The notes under the pieces are model-generated. The model was not told where the DNA came from. It saw only the letters and a program-made list of their open reading frames with translations, and ran no database searches. Made by a program: the position numbers and the translations under genes. A stretch of 64,000 nucleotides of DNA. Source: Opisthocomus hoazin. Taxonomy: Eukaryota; Chordata; Aves; Opisthocomiformes; Opisthocomidae. The DNA lies in NCBI RefSeq assembly GCF_030867145.1, contig NC_134428.1:26265320-26329319 (forward strand). The letters are read 5' to 3'. This document shows, one piece after another, positions 9,831-20,275 of the stretch (position 1 is its first letter; every line of letters begins with the position of its first letter).

Positions 9831-10479
9831 ACAGAAGGTACCTTTGGGAACCTTAACTGGGTTTTAATGAAGCTTTTTTGCCATTGAATGTAAGTCAATT
9901 TTCTTGGAGTGATTACCCTATCTCTAGAGGGTATTGTAGGAATAGATGAGAACTAGAGAGGGACAGAATAATATCACGGACTGGAAAAATTCTTAAATAA
10001 GGAGAGACAGAAAAACAAGGTAGAAACAGAATGAATAAATAATAAATGGTCTTGAAGAGACTGTCTGGGAGCTCCTTTCATCCCACTCCCATAACAAAGG
10101 AAGAGAAAACATGATGTTGAATTAAAAGGTGGAATAAAGGGGAAATACGTTTCTCATGTGAGCTGTAACAAGTGCGTGAGTCTCAGTGCCGCAGAAGGCC
10201 AGGCGTGCTCCCCAGGGACCGGGCTGCTCTGCTCTGCCCTGCCTGACAAGTGCGAAGTGCTTCAACCCCAGGGCTGCAGAGCAAGAGCCTGGGCCGCTCG
10301 TGTGGCTGTTGTCCAGGCTGCAAACTGGCTCGCTCTGCTGATGCCCCGCCGTGCAGATGCTGTGCTCCCACCCCTGGGGGCCAGTTTCCACCCTCTGGGT
10401 CTGCAGGTGACACCCACAGGGATTGTCACCAAGCCACAGGTACCACACAGGAATAAATAGATTGAAAATGTGCCAATGC
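9831..10479. other. AT-rich then GC-mixed unique DNA
   Basis: Positions 9831-10140 are AT/purine-rich with frequent stops (AATGAATAAATAATAAATGG near 10030). 10150-10450 is GC-mixed. No known repeat is recognised. Confidence 0.45.
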
Positions 10480-10960
10480 AGAAAGTGGTCTGTGAGACGA
10501 TTTTTTTCCGTCTCACAGTCTGTCCTGTGAAGTTGGCTACTGGGGATGGGACTTCAGGGAAAAAGAAAACCTCTTCAGTTCTGCACTAGAATACTTTCTC
10601 CTTTTAAATTTCATAAAGCAACACAGACTGTAAGTTAAAAAATAAGGATCCCCTATTTACATATATCACTGCAACAAACACGGTGCTTGTTATGAATTAT
10701 TTAGCATGATGCACTCTCACATCGGCCCTGCTTGCTCAGTGGCCTCCTCTCAATTAGGCATTTATGGCAGAGGGGTCAGAAATCGCAGGTCACTTTAAGT
10801 GTAAATAAAAGTGACACCGGGAGATATGCTGGAGCATTTATTTATACCGTTATATTACTGTAAAAACGTGTTTATGAAGACCAATTCCTAGCACGTTTAC
10901 TTGACATGCACAAAATGTGTTTAGCAAAATGCACATTAAACATAATTTACCCAGAGCAGA
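10480..10960. promoter_or_regulatory. AT-rich block, candidate conserved noncoding element
   Basis: CpG-poor block rich in homeodomain and MADS/CDX-like words: TATGAATTATTTAGCATGAT (10691-10710), CTCAATTAGGCATTTATGGC (about 10749), GTAAATAAAAGTGAC (10801) and ATTTATTTATACCG (near 10836). Stops in all frames. Composition and motif density suggest an enhancer; this is inference. Confidence 0.4.
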
Positions 10961-11260
10961 AGCAGCGGGTTTGGCTGTTCAGAGCGTGGCGGTACAGAGC
11001 CCAGCTGCTGGCTGCCCTCAGCCCCTGCGCAGCATCCTGCCCCAGCCCGGGGGTCTCCCGGCCCCGGCAGTGCCCTGCCCGGCTCCGCTCTCCCTGCCTC
11101 GGCAGCGGGCAGCAGCTGCGCAGGGCCACGAGGGTGCGAGGGGCTGCCCGCCCGGAGGCGTGCGGCACTTGCAGCATCACGTCCGGGCTCGGGATGGCGC
11201 GGTCCCCAGCAAGCTCCAAGTACAGGGGTCCATGCAGGCACGAGAAAGCAGCCAGAAGTT
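10961..11260. other. Small GC/CpG-rich interval
   Basis: CpG-rich unique sequence between two AT-rich blocks. Overlapping 90-130-codon frames on both strands are not credible genes. Confidence 0.45.
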
Positions 11261-11620
11261 CTTCAGATGATACATTTGCAGCAAAGAAACGAATTTGATG
11301 ACACTAAAACTTCTCACAGATTGAGTTTGGTGCTGCCAATTTATTTGGCTTTAAAAAGGACAGTATTTTAAGCTGAGGTCTTGGGGCTATTCCATCTGAT
11401 GCCACTTAATGTTCTTAAAAGGTACAAATTCAGTAAGGAAACTAGGTTCTTCGTTTTGGAACAAATTAAGTACTTCGACCACATAGAAAGGCTAGCCTTT
11501 GTTTTGTGTTTTACAGTGCTTTTTGCTGTGCTGAAGTTTTTGAAAAGTTGTTTAATGTCAAGCCAATGTTTCTGGGCTTTTTGAGCTGCAAGCAAACAGA
11601 AAAAACAGCTTTTTACACAA
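11261..11620. promoter_or_regulatory. AT-rich block, candidate conserved noncoding element
   Basis: T-rich, CpG-poor block with words such as CCAATTTATTTGGC (11336) and AACAAATTAAGTACTTCG (11460). A short 67-codon frame (11381-11584) is hydrophobic but matches nothing I know. Confidence 0.3.
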
Positions 11621-12304
11621 CTCCCCTGGACGACCTCCCAGCTGGCAGCTTTTCCTCCCCTTTCTGTACGGCAGCCTCCATTCCTGGCCGATCGATCCCC
11701 GCTAGCGCAGCTCCCCAGCGCTGCACCCACTGTGATGCGGCTCCGGCCCCCTCCCGCTGCCCGACCCGACAGGGAGCTGCAGGGACCCCGCTGCCATGTC
11801 CTTCAGCCGGGCAGGGGTCCCGCCGTCTGCAATAATCCACAAATTCTCGTGCCATGAGTGAGACTAACAAGCATCAAAAATCAAACTGCTGCCCAACGGA
11901 GCTCCTCATTAGCAGGTGCTGATGCCCGGGACTGCCTGCGGCGCACAGGGAAGGAGCGGCGGGCAGGATGAGGTTCCCTGCCACCCAGCACCCCGCTCCC
12001 TTTGTGCCCAGGAGGATGCAGCCAGCCCAGCCTTGCTTTTTGCTTTGCCTGTGCAGAAGAAGGCTCTGAATTAAAAATCCCAGGGCGGGGGGACAGCATC
12101 AGCATCAGTTGCTGAGATGTCTTTTCCTCCAGAAACCCCGTGGGTGCCCAGGCCCCAAAGCAGGGGCTGGCTGCTGCTTTCCCACCAGCATCCAGCCTCT
12201 CCCCGGCTCGCGCCGGCTGGAGCGGGGCTGGGGGCTGCCCTGCCGCTGCGGGATGGGGCCGGGGTCCCGCACTCCCGGCAGCCAGCGCCTTCCCTGGGCT
12301 CAGG
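11621..12304. other. Unique GC-rich DNA, no gene supported
   Basis: GC-rich with modest CpG density. No repeat or coding signature is recognised. Confidence 0.5.
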
Positions 12305-12560
12305 TGCGGGTTTTTCCCATGAATTGTTATTAGCCCTGTATGGGAGGTGATAATAACAAGCCATTAATGGGAATCTGTTTGAGTGCCACTGTGTGGCAAG
12401 ATCGTAAATTAATGGCCGTTTCATTTATTGTCATTTTATCCATAACAAGATGCTGATTTTCCCCCTGGGATAATGAAATTGGTCTGTAAGAACCATAAAT
12501 CCTCACCGTGGTGCGAGGCTGGAGCAAGGTGTTGGATTACCGAGCTAATGACAGAGATGT
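12305..12560. promoter_or_regulatory. AT-rich block with clustered ATTAATGG sites
   Basis: The palindrome CCATTAATGG at 12361-12370 is echoed by ATTAATGG at 12409-12416, with further TAAT-type cores (GATAATAACAAG near 12349, GGATAATGAAATTGG near 12468). Such paired homeodomain sites in an AT-rich block inside GC-rich DNA fit a developmental enhancer; function is inferred. Confidence 0.4.
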
Positions 12561-13639
12561 GAAAGCTCGTGAATCGCCGGCTGCGAGGAGAGCGGGCGGC
12601 CGCACCGGGGGCAGCCCACGCCGACACCCGCGCTGGAGCATTTCCAAGGCTAACAGCGAGTTATTTCAGATGTCAGACCAGAAAGATGCACATATCCCCT
12701 CCTGGCATGCTCTCGCCAGCTTGCATTTTCTGCCCACGGAAAACCAGTTTTTAAAGGCAAACCTGTCAGACCAGAACAGCCCAGCATCTTCACTGACCTT
12801 CAGCCCCATCAGAAGTGTCCCGGACAGATGCTGCCTGCAGCATGAGCAATTCAGGGTCAGCCAGGAGAGAGAACTGATGACTTCTGCTTCCTTCACCTGG
12901 AGCAAAAAACCAAAAACACACGATGGAAATTTATAGGGTTTACTGAGCTGAAATGCTTCCTTTGCGACGTGTTCCCTGCCATTCCCAGGACCGTCAGCCA
13001 AGGACCTTTAATCTGTGGATAAGTATGATTTCAAAACAACGACTGTCTGGAAATAAAAAATAAAAAGTAAAAGTTTCTCATACTCAAGTCTTTAAATGGA
13101 AAAAAGAGTTAGAGCTCTTAAGATGACGACAAGCCTCTCCATCCCACTGCAGAGGTACTGGCCAGAGCTGGAAGGAAAAGCGTCTCTCCTCATACCTGTC
13201 CCTGGGGTGAGCCGGCTGTGGTGGTGCAGGCTCACTGGACCGCGAGCCGAGGGGCGAGGAAGACTCCAGGCGGGCGCTGAGCGGAGCACGCGCGGCCCTG
13301 GTCACACCGGTGTGGCACCCCCTTCTCGCGCATCCCGAGCACTTTCAGCACCCGCCCAGTGTCTGCTGGAGCGCTGGCTCCTTCCCCGTGTCTCTCCTCA
13401 TCGTGCTCGCCCGTTCACAGAATGATCAGAGCAGGCTGCGTCAGCTTCACCCAGCGCCCGGCAGGACCCTCACCAGGGCTGGCTGGGCAGAAGGGCTTCA
13501 CCCGCCCGGGACTGCCCGGAGGCAGCAAAGGGGTCCCGCGGCAGAGGAGGGCTGTGGGGAGGAGACCCCCAGCACCCCCTGCAAACCTGCACTTCCTGTG
13601 GCCAAGCATCGCGAAGGGCTTACAGACTGCTCTTTTTTT
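12561..13639. other. Unique mixed DNA, no gene supported
   Basis: GC-rich at 12561-12650 and 13200-13560, mixed between. Frames up to 149 codons lack recognisable domains. Confidence 0.5.
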
Positions 13640-13920
13640 TCCCCTCGCATAATTCAGCAGAGATATCATGTTAAATATTGCTATTTTTCTCACTCAGCTA
13701 TGAGAAATATTAACTGGCCAAACTTTGCTGAGGCTGTCACCATCCTTTTAGCAGTGTGATTGCCAGTGGGGGATTTATAGTCCTCCCCGCACCTGGGTTA
13801 TTTGAGTTTTGCTTTGCTGCAGGGCCAGGGCAACAATAAATTTCCTTCTCTTCTGGAACATGCTCTAACCTCTCATTTTCTAATAAAGCATTAAACCTTG
13901 GAGCAACCTGCACTGGCCTC
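13640..13920. promoter_or_regulatory. AT-rich block, candidate conserved noncoding element
   Basis: Contains GAGATATCATGTTAAATATT (near 13662), GAGAAATATTAACTGGCC and two AATAAA-like words (CAATAAATTTCC, CTAATAAAGC). The latter could serve as polyadenylation signals, but no upstream transcript is recognised. Confidence 0.33.
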
Positions 13921-14639
13921 AGTGCTTGAGAGGAGAGGCATTTCAGCGGAGCCGAGGAGCCGCTTGCCGCGGGCTGGAGGGCACCATCATGGGCCAGCGC
14001 AGCTCTTCCCACAGCAGCTCGGATGAATTCTGGCTTGCCAAGAGAGAGTCCCCTCCCCAGGCAGGGGCCGCATCCTGCCCGTCCCCAGCAGCACTGCACC
14101 CCGGCTGTCAGGGGTGCTGGGGCAGCGATTTCAGGCAAAGCAGCCAGGCCCTGCAGCACTCCTTGGTCAGCCTCCCTGCGCAGCGCGGGGCTGGGGACGG
14201 TCACCTCATCCGGGCAGGGTGCTGCGGAGCAGGAGGAACGCGTGATGCCCTTCAGAAACAGGCTGCCTGCAAGCTGGAGCACTGCTAGAAGGCGTCGGGG
14301 AGGAAATGCAGGAGAAGCCCCCAGACTCGCCCAGCAAGACCAGACCAGGATGGGGTGACAAGGGGGAAGCAGCTCGGGGAGCTCCCCACCCCACGGACGG
14401 TGCAGCCCCAGTGCCTGCAGCCCACAGCGGAGGGACCACGAGCACCCACCAGCAGCACAGCGCCCATCGTCAGAACGGGGTTTGTCATGTTACAAAGGGT
14501 CACAGCCAGCAGCCTAGACCCCCCCCCCCCCCCGCCCGCCACCCCCAGCTCCTCCCCACTCCGTGCGGTGTCTTAGGAGGGGCTGGCGGGGCATGAGGGA
14601 TGGATGGGCGGATGGATGGTGCATCTGCTGCTGGTCTCA
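13921..14639. other. GC-rich unique DNA with homopolymer and GGAT tracts
   Basis: Unique GC-rich sequence ending in a 15-base C-run (14519-14533) and a short GGAT/GGGC tetranucleotide tract (about 14598-14619). Frames of 111-181 codons overlap on both strands and match nothing known. Confidence 0.55.
14519..14533. repeat. Poly-C tract
   Basis: Fifteen consecutive C, followed by GCCCGCCACCCCC. Assemblies often miscount such runs, so its length may not be exact. The G-rich strand could fold into a quadruplex. Confidence 0.9.
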
Positions 14640-14960
14640 TTACAGTAACGGAGGCGGCCGCGGCATCAAGCTTTTACCGGCTGAGCTGTTCGGTGAATTA
14701 CGGCAAGGTTCTGCGTCGTGGTAATATGATTTTTTCAATATATTCTGTTTGGATTGGCAGGTTGGTCTCACTTTCTCAACTGACTGATAAAGCACTAGAC
14801 AGGGGATTAGTCCTCTTGGAAGCTAAAGAAAGAGGTAATTTGGGTTGTTTATAGCCTGCAGGGGTAGAATCAAAATGTACAATACTGAGAGAGTCAAACT
14901 TTTACAGCGTACGGCACAGCTATAACTCAGAGCAAGTATCAAACATTACAGTCCTGTGAA
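14640..14960. promoter_or_regulatory. AT-rich block, candidate conserved noncoding element
   Basis: CpG-poor except at its left edge, with GTAATATGATTTTTTC (14721) and GACTGATAAAGCACTAGAC (14782). The 84-codon frame at 14600-14854 runs through it but has no known match. Confidence 0.3.
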
Positions 14961-15215
14961 ATGCATTCCCGTGACAAAAGGCTGGGAAGGCACAAAGAAT
15001 GAGAGGAATTAATCTGTTCTTGGGACAAATATTGAAATGAAGACAGGAAGTGCCAAGAAAATTAACCCCTGCCTGGACCGGATTTAGCGTCGGAGTGTTT
15101 GGCCCAGAAGTCACACCTCTGCACTTCGGGCGGTGTCGGACAGAACCCAGACACTGGGGATGCTGCTGCTGGTTAGGCGCAGGGGCAGCCCTGATCTGAC
15201 CTTGGCTTTTCTGCA
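14961..15215. other. Unique mixed DNA
   Basis: No repeat or gene signature. It links two AT-rich blocks. Confidence 0.45.
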
Positions 15216-15545
15216 TTAAAAGAATAACAGCTTTCCCTCAACTGGGTTTTGCTGGATTTTCATAGCTATTAAATCTAATTGCAGAGATAGAGTTATAAAA
15301 TTATAATTTTAACCATGCAATTTAGATGGAGTAACCGATCGTCTATTTCTGTGATTATCCCTGATTATTAAATGAACAGCTGCCTCCAAATATGTTTGCA
15401 ACAAACTAATTCAATGAGTACATGTGCCTGAATATTCATGCCCCTGATTCGTGGCACAGACTTTTAAGAATTTTTCACTGTGGCTTTAAAAGTTAATTTA
15501 CCCTGGCAATTTAAATAAAAACACTTCCATCAGCTTTGGTTAGTG
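15216..15545. promoter_or_regulatory. AT-rich block with a 16-bp palindrome, candidate conserved noncoding element
   Basis: Strongly AT-rich, CpG-poor. It includes the perfect palindrome TAAAATTATAATTTTA (15296-15311), the smaller TGAATATTCA (near 15429), and TAAT cores in ATTAAATCTAATTGCAG (15269) and GATTATTAAATGAACAGC (15362). No open frame of note. Regulatory function is inferred. Confidence 0.4.
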
Positions 15546-16780
15546 CTCCAGACTTTAACACTAAGCTTGGCAGCAAGCGAAGGTGTCCCAGCCCCTGCTT
15601 CAATGTCCGCTCGCAGCAGAGCACTTTCGGTGGAGACAGACATCAGTGTTTGTGTCGATTCCAGACTTCTCCCGTGTCTTGTTTGCGGGTTTGACAACCC
15701 TTCTCCGCACAGCACTAACAAAATGTGACACTCCACAGTCTGTTTGTTTTAGCTTTTCCACTAAATTTTGCAACCATGCCAAGTAGCCAGGAAACAACCT
15801 GCCCTCCCCAAGCACTGAAATATGGGTGAGGCTGGCCGGCAGGACAGCCAGCGAGCAGCTCCCCCGGCCTGCCTGGCTGTTGCTGAGCCGAGGAATGGCT
15901 CGCAGACAGCTCTGCAGCCGTCGTCTCGGCAGGAATTTCATTTTCCTCCTTGCGAAGAGGTGCGTCCCCCGCTTGCTGCCAGCCAGTGCAGTGGGCAGGG
16001 GGGCCGGAGCATCCCCAGCGCAGCAGGCACAGCTTCCAGCCCGCAGCGTGCCGGGGACGGGGATGGAGCAGACCCATGGCGGCAGGTTACCACCACGCCG
16101 GGAGCCAGGAAACGCAGGGGACACCGTGTGAGCGCCCTTCACACGGCATCTGCCCGGTCCCAGCCACCGCTCGTGTCCCCGGGGCAGGGCAGCGGCTGAC
16201 AGCACGGACTGGGGCAAAGCTGCGTCGGTCTCTCTGTGTGGAATAAACGCCACTCTCCCCAGCATGGTCTACAAGAACGTCAAACCTATTTCCTGTACTT
16301 AAATTTCTGCATACTCCTCAGAGTAAGCTGCACTTTCACTGACTAGCCGAGCATTTTAACGATAATCATGGCATCCTACAGATTGTTTAAAAAAAAAAAA
16401 GTATTACTCTGTAACACAAGAAAGTGCCCAAGAATAGTTATTTCACCCAATGCTGCCCACATCATGATGCACCGGAGTTTACTCTGGGGTCTCCCAGCCT
16501 CGTGGCAGCGTGCAGCCTCTGGAGCCTGACAGAACCCTCCATACTTACTGGAGAGAAACAGCTGCTGCTCGGGAAGAGGCACGGCTCCCAGGACGCATTG
16601 ATGCATTTCCAAGGTGCCTATTAGGCAAATGCTGGTCCATCCCGGCTCCCCGCCGAAGCGCAGGCAGCCGCTCAGCTGGAACAGGCAAGCACCAGGCCAG
16701 AAAGCCAAGCCTGGTGTGAGGCAGTGACTTGTGCAACCTCTGACTGCACTGTCTTCCTCACATCCTCATTGACACTTCCC
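15546..16780. other. Unique mixed DNA, no gene supported
   Basis: GC-rich centre (15800-16200) with overlapping frames up to 221 codons on the minus strand, flanked by moderately AT-rich DNA. A 12-base A-run lies at 16389-16400. No family is recognised. Confidence 0.5.
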
Positions 16781-17010
16781 TCAGCAAGCAATCACCATTA
16801 AAAAAAGTCTTTCAAAAGCTTTTATTAAACATCCAAGAAAAAAAAAGAGAGAAAAATCTGTTAAAGTATTTGAAATGTAAAGTAGGGCTTTCATTTTAAC
16901 AGCATCCTTGATTCCTTTTGTCTCTTTCTGTACAGAGGTTTCACAAGAATATACACAGTTTGACAGACTTTCAGATGATATTAAAGAAGACAGCATCTGA
17001 TTGTGGGGGA
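16781..17010. promoter_or_regulatory. AT-rich block, candidate conserved noncoding element
   Basis: AT-rich, CpG-free block with CTTTTATTAAACATCC (16818) and GATATTAAAGAAGACAGC (16977). It ends shortly before the purine-rich array. Confidence 0.3.
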
Positions 17011-17291
17011 AAAGAAACAGTTTAACTGAGACGGGCGAGAGCTGCTGGACTCTGACCTGCTGCTTTGCAGAACCAGCGAGGCAAATGCTGATGGAGAGGA
17101 AAGACGAAGAGGGTGCTGGCACTACGCTGCAGCTGCAACCTCTGCTAGAGAGCGACGAGCCCATCTCACGCACACACAGAGCCCTCCCGGCTCCCCGAGC
17201 CCCGGCACTCGGGCCAGCGCTGGCCGTGAGCTGCTTCGTGCTCCTCACCCCTTGCCCGCAGCCTGGCACGTCTGCGGGCCGCGGCCGGCTG
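17011..17291. other. Unique GC-mixed DNA
   Basis: Short unique spacer before the pentanucleotide array. No gene signature. Confidence 0.45.
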
Positions 17292-17463
17292 GGAGGAGAG
17301 GAGGAGAGGAGAGGAGAGGAGAGGAGAGGAGGGGAGGGGAGGGGAGGGGAGAGGAGAGGAGAGGAGAGGAGAGGAGAGGAGAGGAGAGGAGAGGAGAGGA
17401 GAGGAGAGGAGAGGAGAGGAGGGGAGGGGAGGGGAGGGGAGGGGAGGGGAGGGGAGGGGAGAG
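17292..17463 (+). repeat. Purine-only GAGGA/GGGGA pentanucleotide satellite
   Basis: About 170 bp in which the plus strand has only A and G at 5-bp period. Blocks alternate: GAGGA-type to about 17330, GGGGA-type to about 17355, GAGGA-type to about 17420, GGGGA-type to about 17460. Homopurine mirror-symmetric DNA of this kind can form triplex (H-DNA), and the GGGGA blocks can form G-quadruplexes. Long open frames through it are simple-repeat artefacts. Confidence 0.97.
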
Positions 17464-18540
17464 GGTGGACAGCAGGCATGCCCGTGCCAAAGGCAGTGTG
17501 TCCCCAGGGGACCCCTGGCCGGGGCGGTGGGACAGGGTGGCGGTGAGAGCTGCCAGCAGCAGCCCTTTCCCCTCCCCATTCCCTCTCCCCTCCCCTCCAA
17601 GCGGACATTGCTCTTTCGAAGTGTCCTGGGCCACAGGTGCGGGTCTGACTGGGGGTGTCCCCCCCCGCCGCAGTGTCCCACGGCTGGCACAGCGCTGTCT
17701 CCCCAGTTATTCTGAAGGGAGAAGTTGCTTCCAGCTCCCCCCCTGCAGCTGACTGCCAGATGAGCCCTGGTCCCCTCCATGGTCACTGCTCTGCAGGACC
17801 CCTGACCCAAGATGGGGAGTGGGGGATGTGTTCCAGGAGAGGGTGCAGATGGGGTAGCAGGGCTCAGCAGCGCTTCTCCCCAGTCTAAGTTGAAGTTCAG
17901 CATTCAGGAAGCCTGCCAGCGCCTCAGCAGCACAGTGCTAGTGCGTGATGGCTAGCAGAGCCACCTGCTAGTGCCAGATATGGAATACAAACAGGCGAGG
18001 TTGCACAGGGGCCATGCTGCTCCACAGACAGAGTGTGCAAGGGGAGAGAGGGCGCAGTGAGCAGACAGACGGGACCTGCTGGCTATCCCCGTGTGCGCCA
18101 TGCTCTTGGAAATTGCTTGTTGCCACCTCCAGACCTGGGTACGGCTGTGCTGCCGATATGGGCAGCAGCCAGAGCACTCTGCTCCTAAACCTTCAGTTCT
18201 CCACAGAGGAACTTGAACAGCGGATTCAAGAGTACAGAAAACATGCAGCAGAGACCCAAGCAGACCAGCCCAAGGTTTGCTATGGGCTCTGCTTTTCCCT
18301 GGCATCACTTAAGGGATTTGCCACCCTCGGCACACAGCAGCTCCCCGGGCAGACTTCAGCTGGAGGCTCGGTGATGCCGTGCAGAGGACGGCCGCCCCGT
18401 GCTGGGTGCCCGAGGGGCTCCCATCCCCATGGCCCCGGAGCGGGCTCCCTGTCCGGGGAGGGGGCTCGGCAGGGACGCTGCTTTTGGAGCCAGGGAGACA
18501 GAAACAGGCACCATGAAACACTCCTGCTGTTCTAACAAGA
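17464..18540. other. Unique GC-mixed DNA, weak exon candidate
   Basis: GC-rich to 17900, then mixed. Positions 18207-18274 could be an exon: a pyrimidine-rich acceptor ends at 18206 and an open segment encodes ELEQRIQEYRKH and following residues. The donor GTTTGC at 18275 is poor and the protein is not recognised. Confidence 0.45.
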
Positions 18541-18880
18541 AGCGATAGATTAAAAAGCTAGTTAAAAATTCATCCAAGAGAGGCAGAGTTTCCCAAGCAT
18601 ATCAGAGTTAATATTTATAAAGGGGATTGTTGCTCAGTCTCAATTATCCTAAAGGCTCGGTACAATTGATGCATTGGAGAAACCACAAGCGCAGGCACGT
18701 CAAGGGAAAACCATTCCCTGTGACCGCTAACAAAATGCAATCAGATCTGCAACATGTGGAGCCAATTGATTTTCAACAAGTTATACAATGTAAACAAATG
18801 ATTGATTTTCAGGCTCCTTTTATTTCTGAGCAAGCAGTCAGAAATCTCTCCAACTACTCCGAGCAGGTAAGGCTGGTGGT
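18541..18880 (+). promoter_or_regulatory. AT-rich block with forkhead-like site; also a possible micro-exon
   Basis: CpG-poor block with GAGTTAATATTTATAAAGG (18605), GCCAATTGATTTTCAAC (18762) and the forkhead-like core GTAAACA (18790-18796). It also contains an open 54-bp segment (18813-18866) with TTTTCAG before it and a strong donor CAG/GTAAGG after it, translating to APFISEQAVRNLSNYSEQ. I do not recognise the peptide. Enhancer and exon readings are both unproven. Confidence 0.33.
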
Positions 18881-20110
18881 AAACAAGGGCTGCAGAGGGG
18901 CAGCATGCAGTCCTTTCATCAACCTGCAAACAACTTTTGCTTTGATTTTTTTTTCCCCCAGCCCCTTAAGCAGCCACTAAATAATCAACAGTTCCTCAAA
19001 TAAGCAACCCCCTGATCATGTGTTGCCAGTGGTCATGTTGGACCAGCTTCTGCCTTCAGTGAGAGTCTGGAGTTTTTTATTGCTTTTACATTTTGCCTCC
19101 TCTGATGTTTCCAGCCTTCCTCTGGTTTACCCGAGACAGATGAGACAGGAATATCTCCAAGAGCTTTATCACTTCTCTCTGTCAGCAGCGGCTGCTAAGT
19201 CAACAGAGCGGTGGTGTGTGTCTGGACCGGCAGTACAGAGGTTGCTCAAATCATTCTCCGCTCCCGGTGAAACCAATAAGCTATACTCCACTGCATCGAC
19301 TCAGCTCCCGAACCGTGCCCCCTGGTTATGTCAAATTAAATCTCAGCCCATCGCTGTCAGACTGCCAAAATCAGCATGCATCCCTGGGCCCCCCTGGGGC
19401 AGGGGCACGCGGGGGTGGGCACCCTAGGAGCTGGGGCTGCCAGTGGCGGCACAGCACCCACCCCTCGCCGGCGGGGCTGGGGGCCGTGGGGAGCTGCAGG
19501 TCTCTGGGTGCCAACCGCCGGCACATCTCTCCTCCTGGCCCTGCTGCCGCGGCCCGTGCCAGTGCAGGGACCCGAGCAGCACAGGCGCTGTTGCCCAGGG
19601 AGCTGTGTACGCAGGCGTGGGCTGCTCTTGCGGAGTTGAAGCCGTCTGTCCACGCTCTCCCGGTGACCGCACACCTCTGCACCAGCCGGCCACGCGCCGC
19701 AGTGCAAAAACTGCTCTTGGCGCGGGCCCGGCTGGGACGGGTGCTGCCAAAACCCTGAGCCCATCTGACAGCATCCCAGCATCTCCCCCTGCACCACGCT
19801 CTGCACAGCTCCTCTCTGGCTTTGTCTGAGAGTCTCTTTCCTGCACCGGAACCAAGACCTGTAAGCGAGGGCTGGCCAGTCCTCCCCAGCTCGTGCTGCA
19901 TGCCTGCGAGCACAGCCTGCTTCTGTTGCGCCTTCTGCTTTACTTAGCCATCACTCTTCTCCTTCCTCCCCTTACCCATGCTCCTGGTCACACCCCCCTC
20001 AGCCCTGCCGTGCTACCGTTGCTTTGGTGACGGAGGCACCAGCGCTGGACAGACCGTGCTCCTGGTGCAGCTCACTCTGCCGCTGCCCTCCCGCCCTTCT
20101 GAGCCTCCAG
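18881..20110. other. Unique GC-rich DNA, no gene supported
   Basis: Frames of 128-180 codons overlap on both strands at 19216-19913 in GC-rich sequence with no recognisable domain. Confidence 0.5.
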
Positions 20111-20275
20111 CGCTGCTGGGGTGCTGCCGAGATCGCTGACTGAGTATCTGAGGAGAGAAGAGTCACATTTCCATGAACTGTGATAGTTACAGCAACAATA
20201 GCAATAAAAATGCATTTCCAGAGCTGCACCACCTGTTTGTTTACACCTTGTTTGCAGGATGATGTGCAGTTGGGT
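20111..20275. promoter_or_regulatory. Short AT-rich segment with E-box and forkhead-like sites
   Basis: Contains CAATAGCAATAAAAATGC (near 20196) and, closely spaced, CACCTG (E-box) and TGTTTAC (forkhead-like) near 20228-20244. Short, and supported only by motif clustering. Confidence 0.22.

Noticed and set aside
16781..17608. 275-codon minus-strand frame rich in Ser, Pro and Leu
   Set aside because: Its repeated core is the translated CT complement of the purine pentanucleotide array; not a gene.
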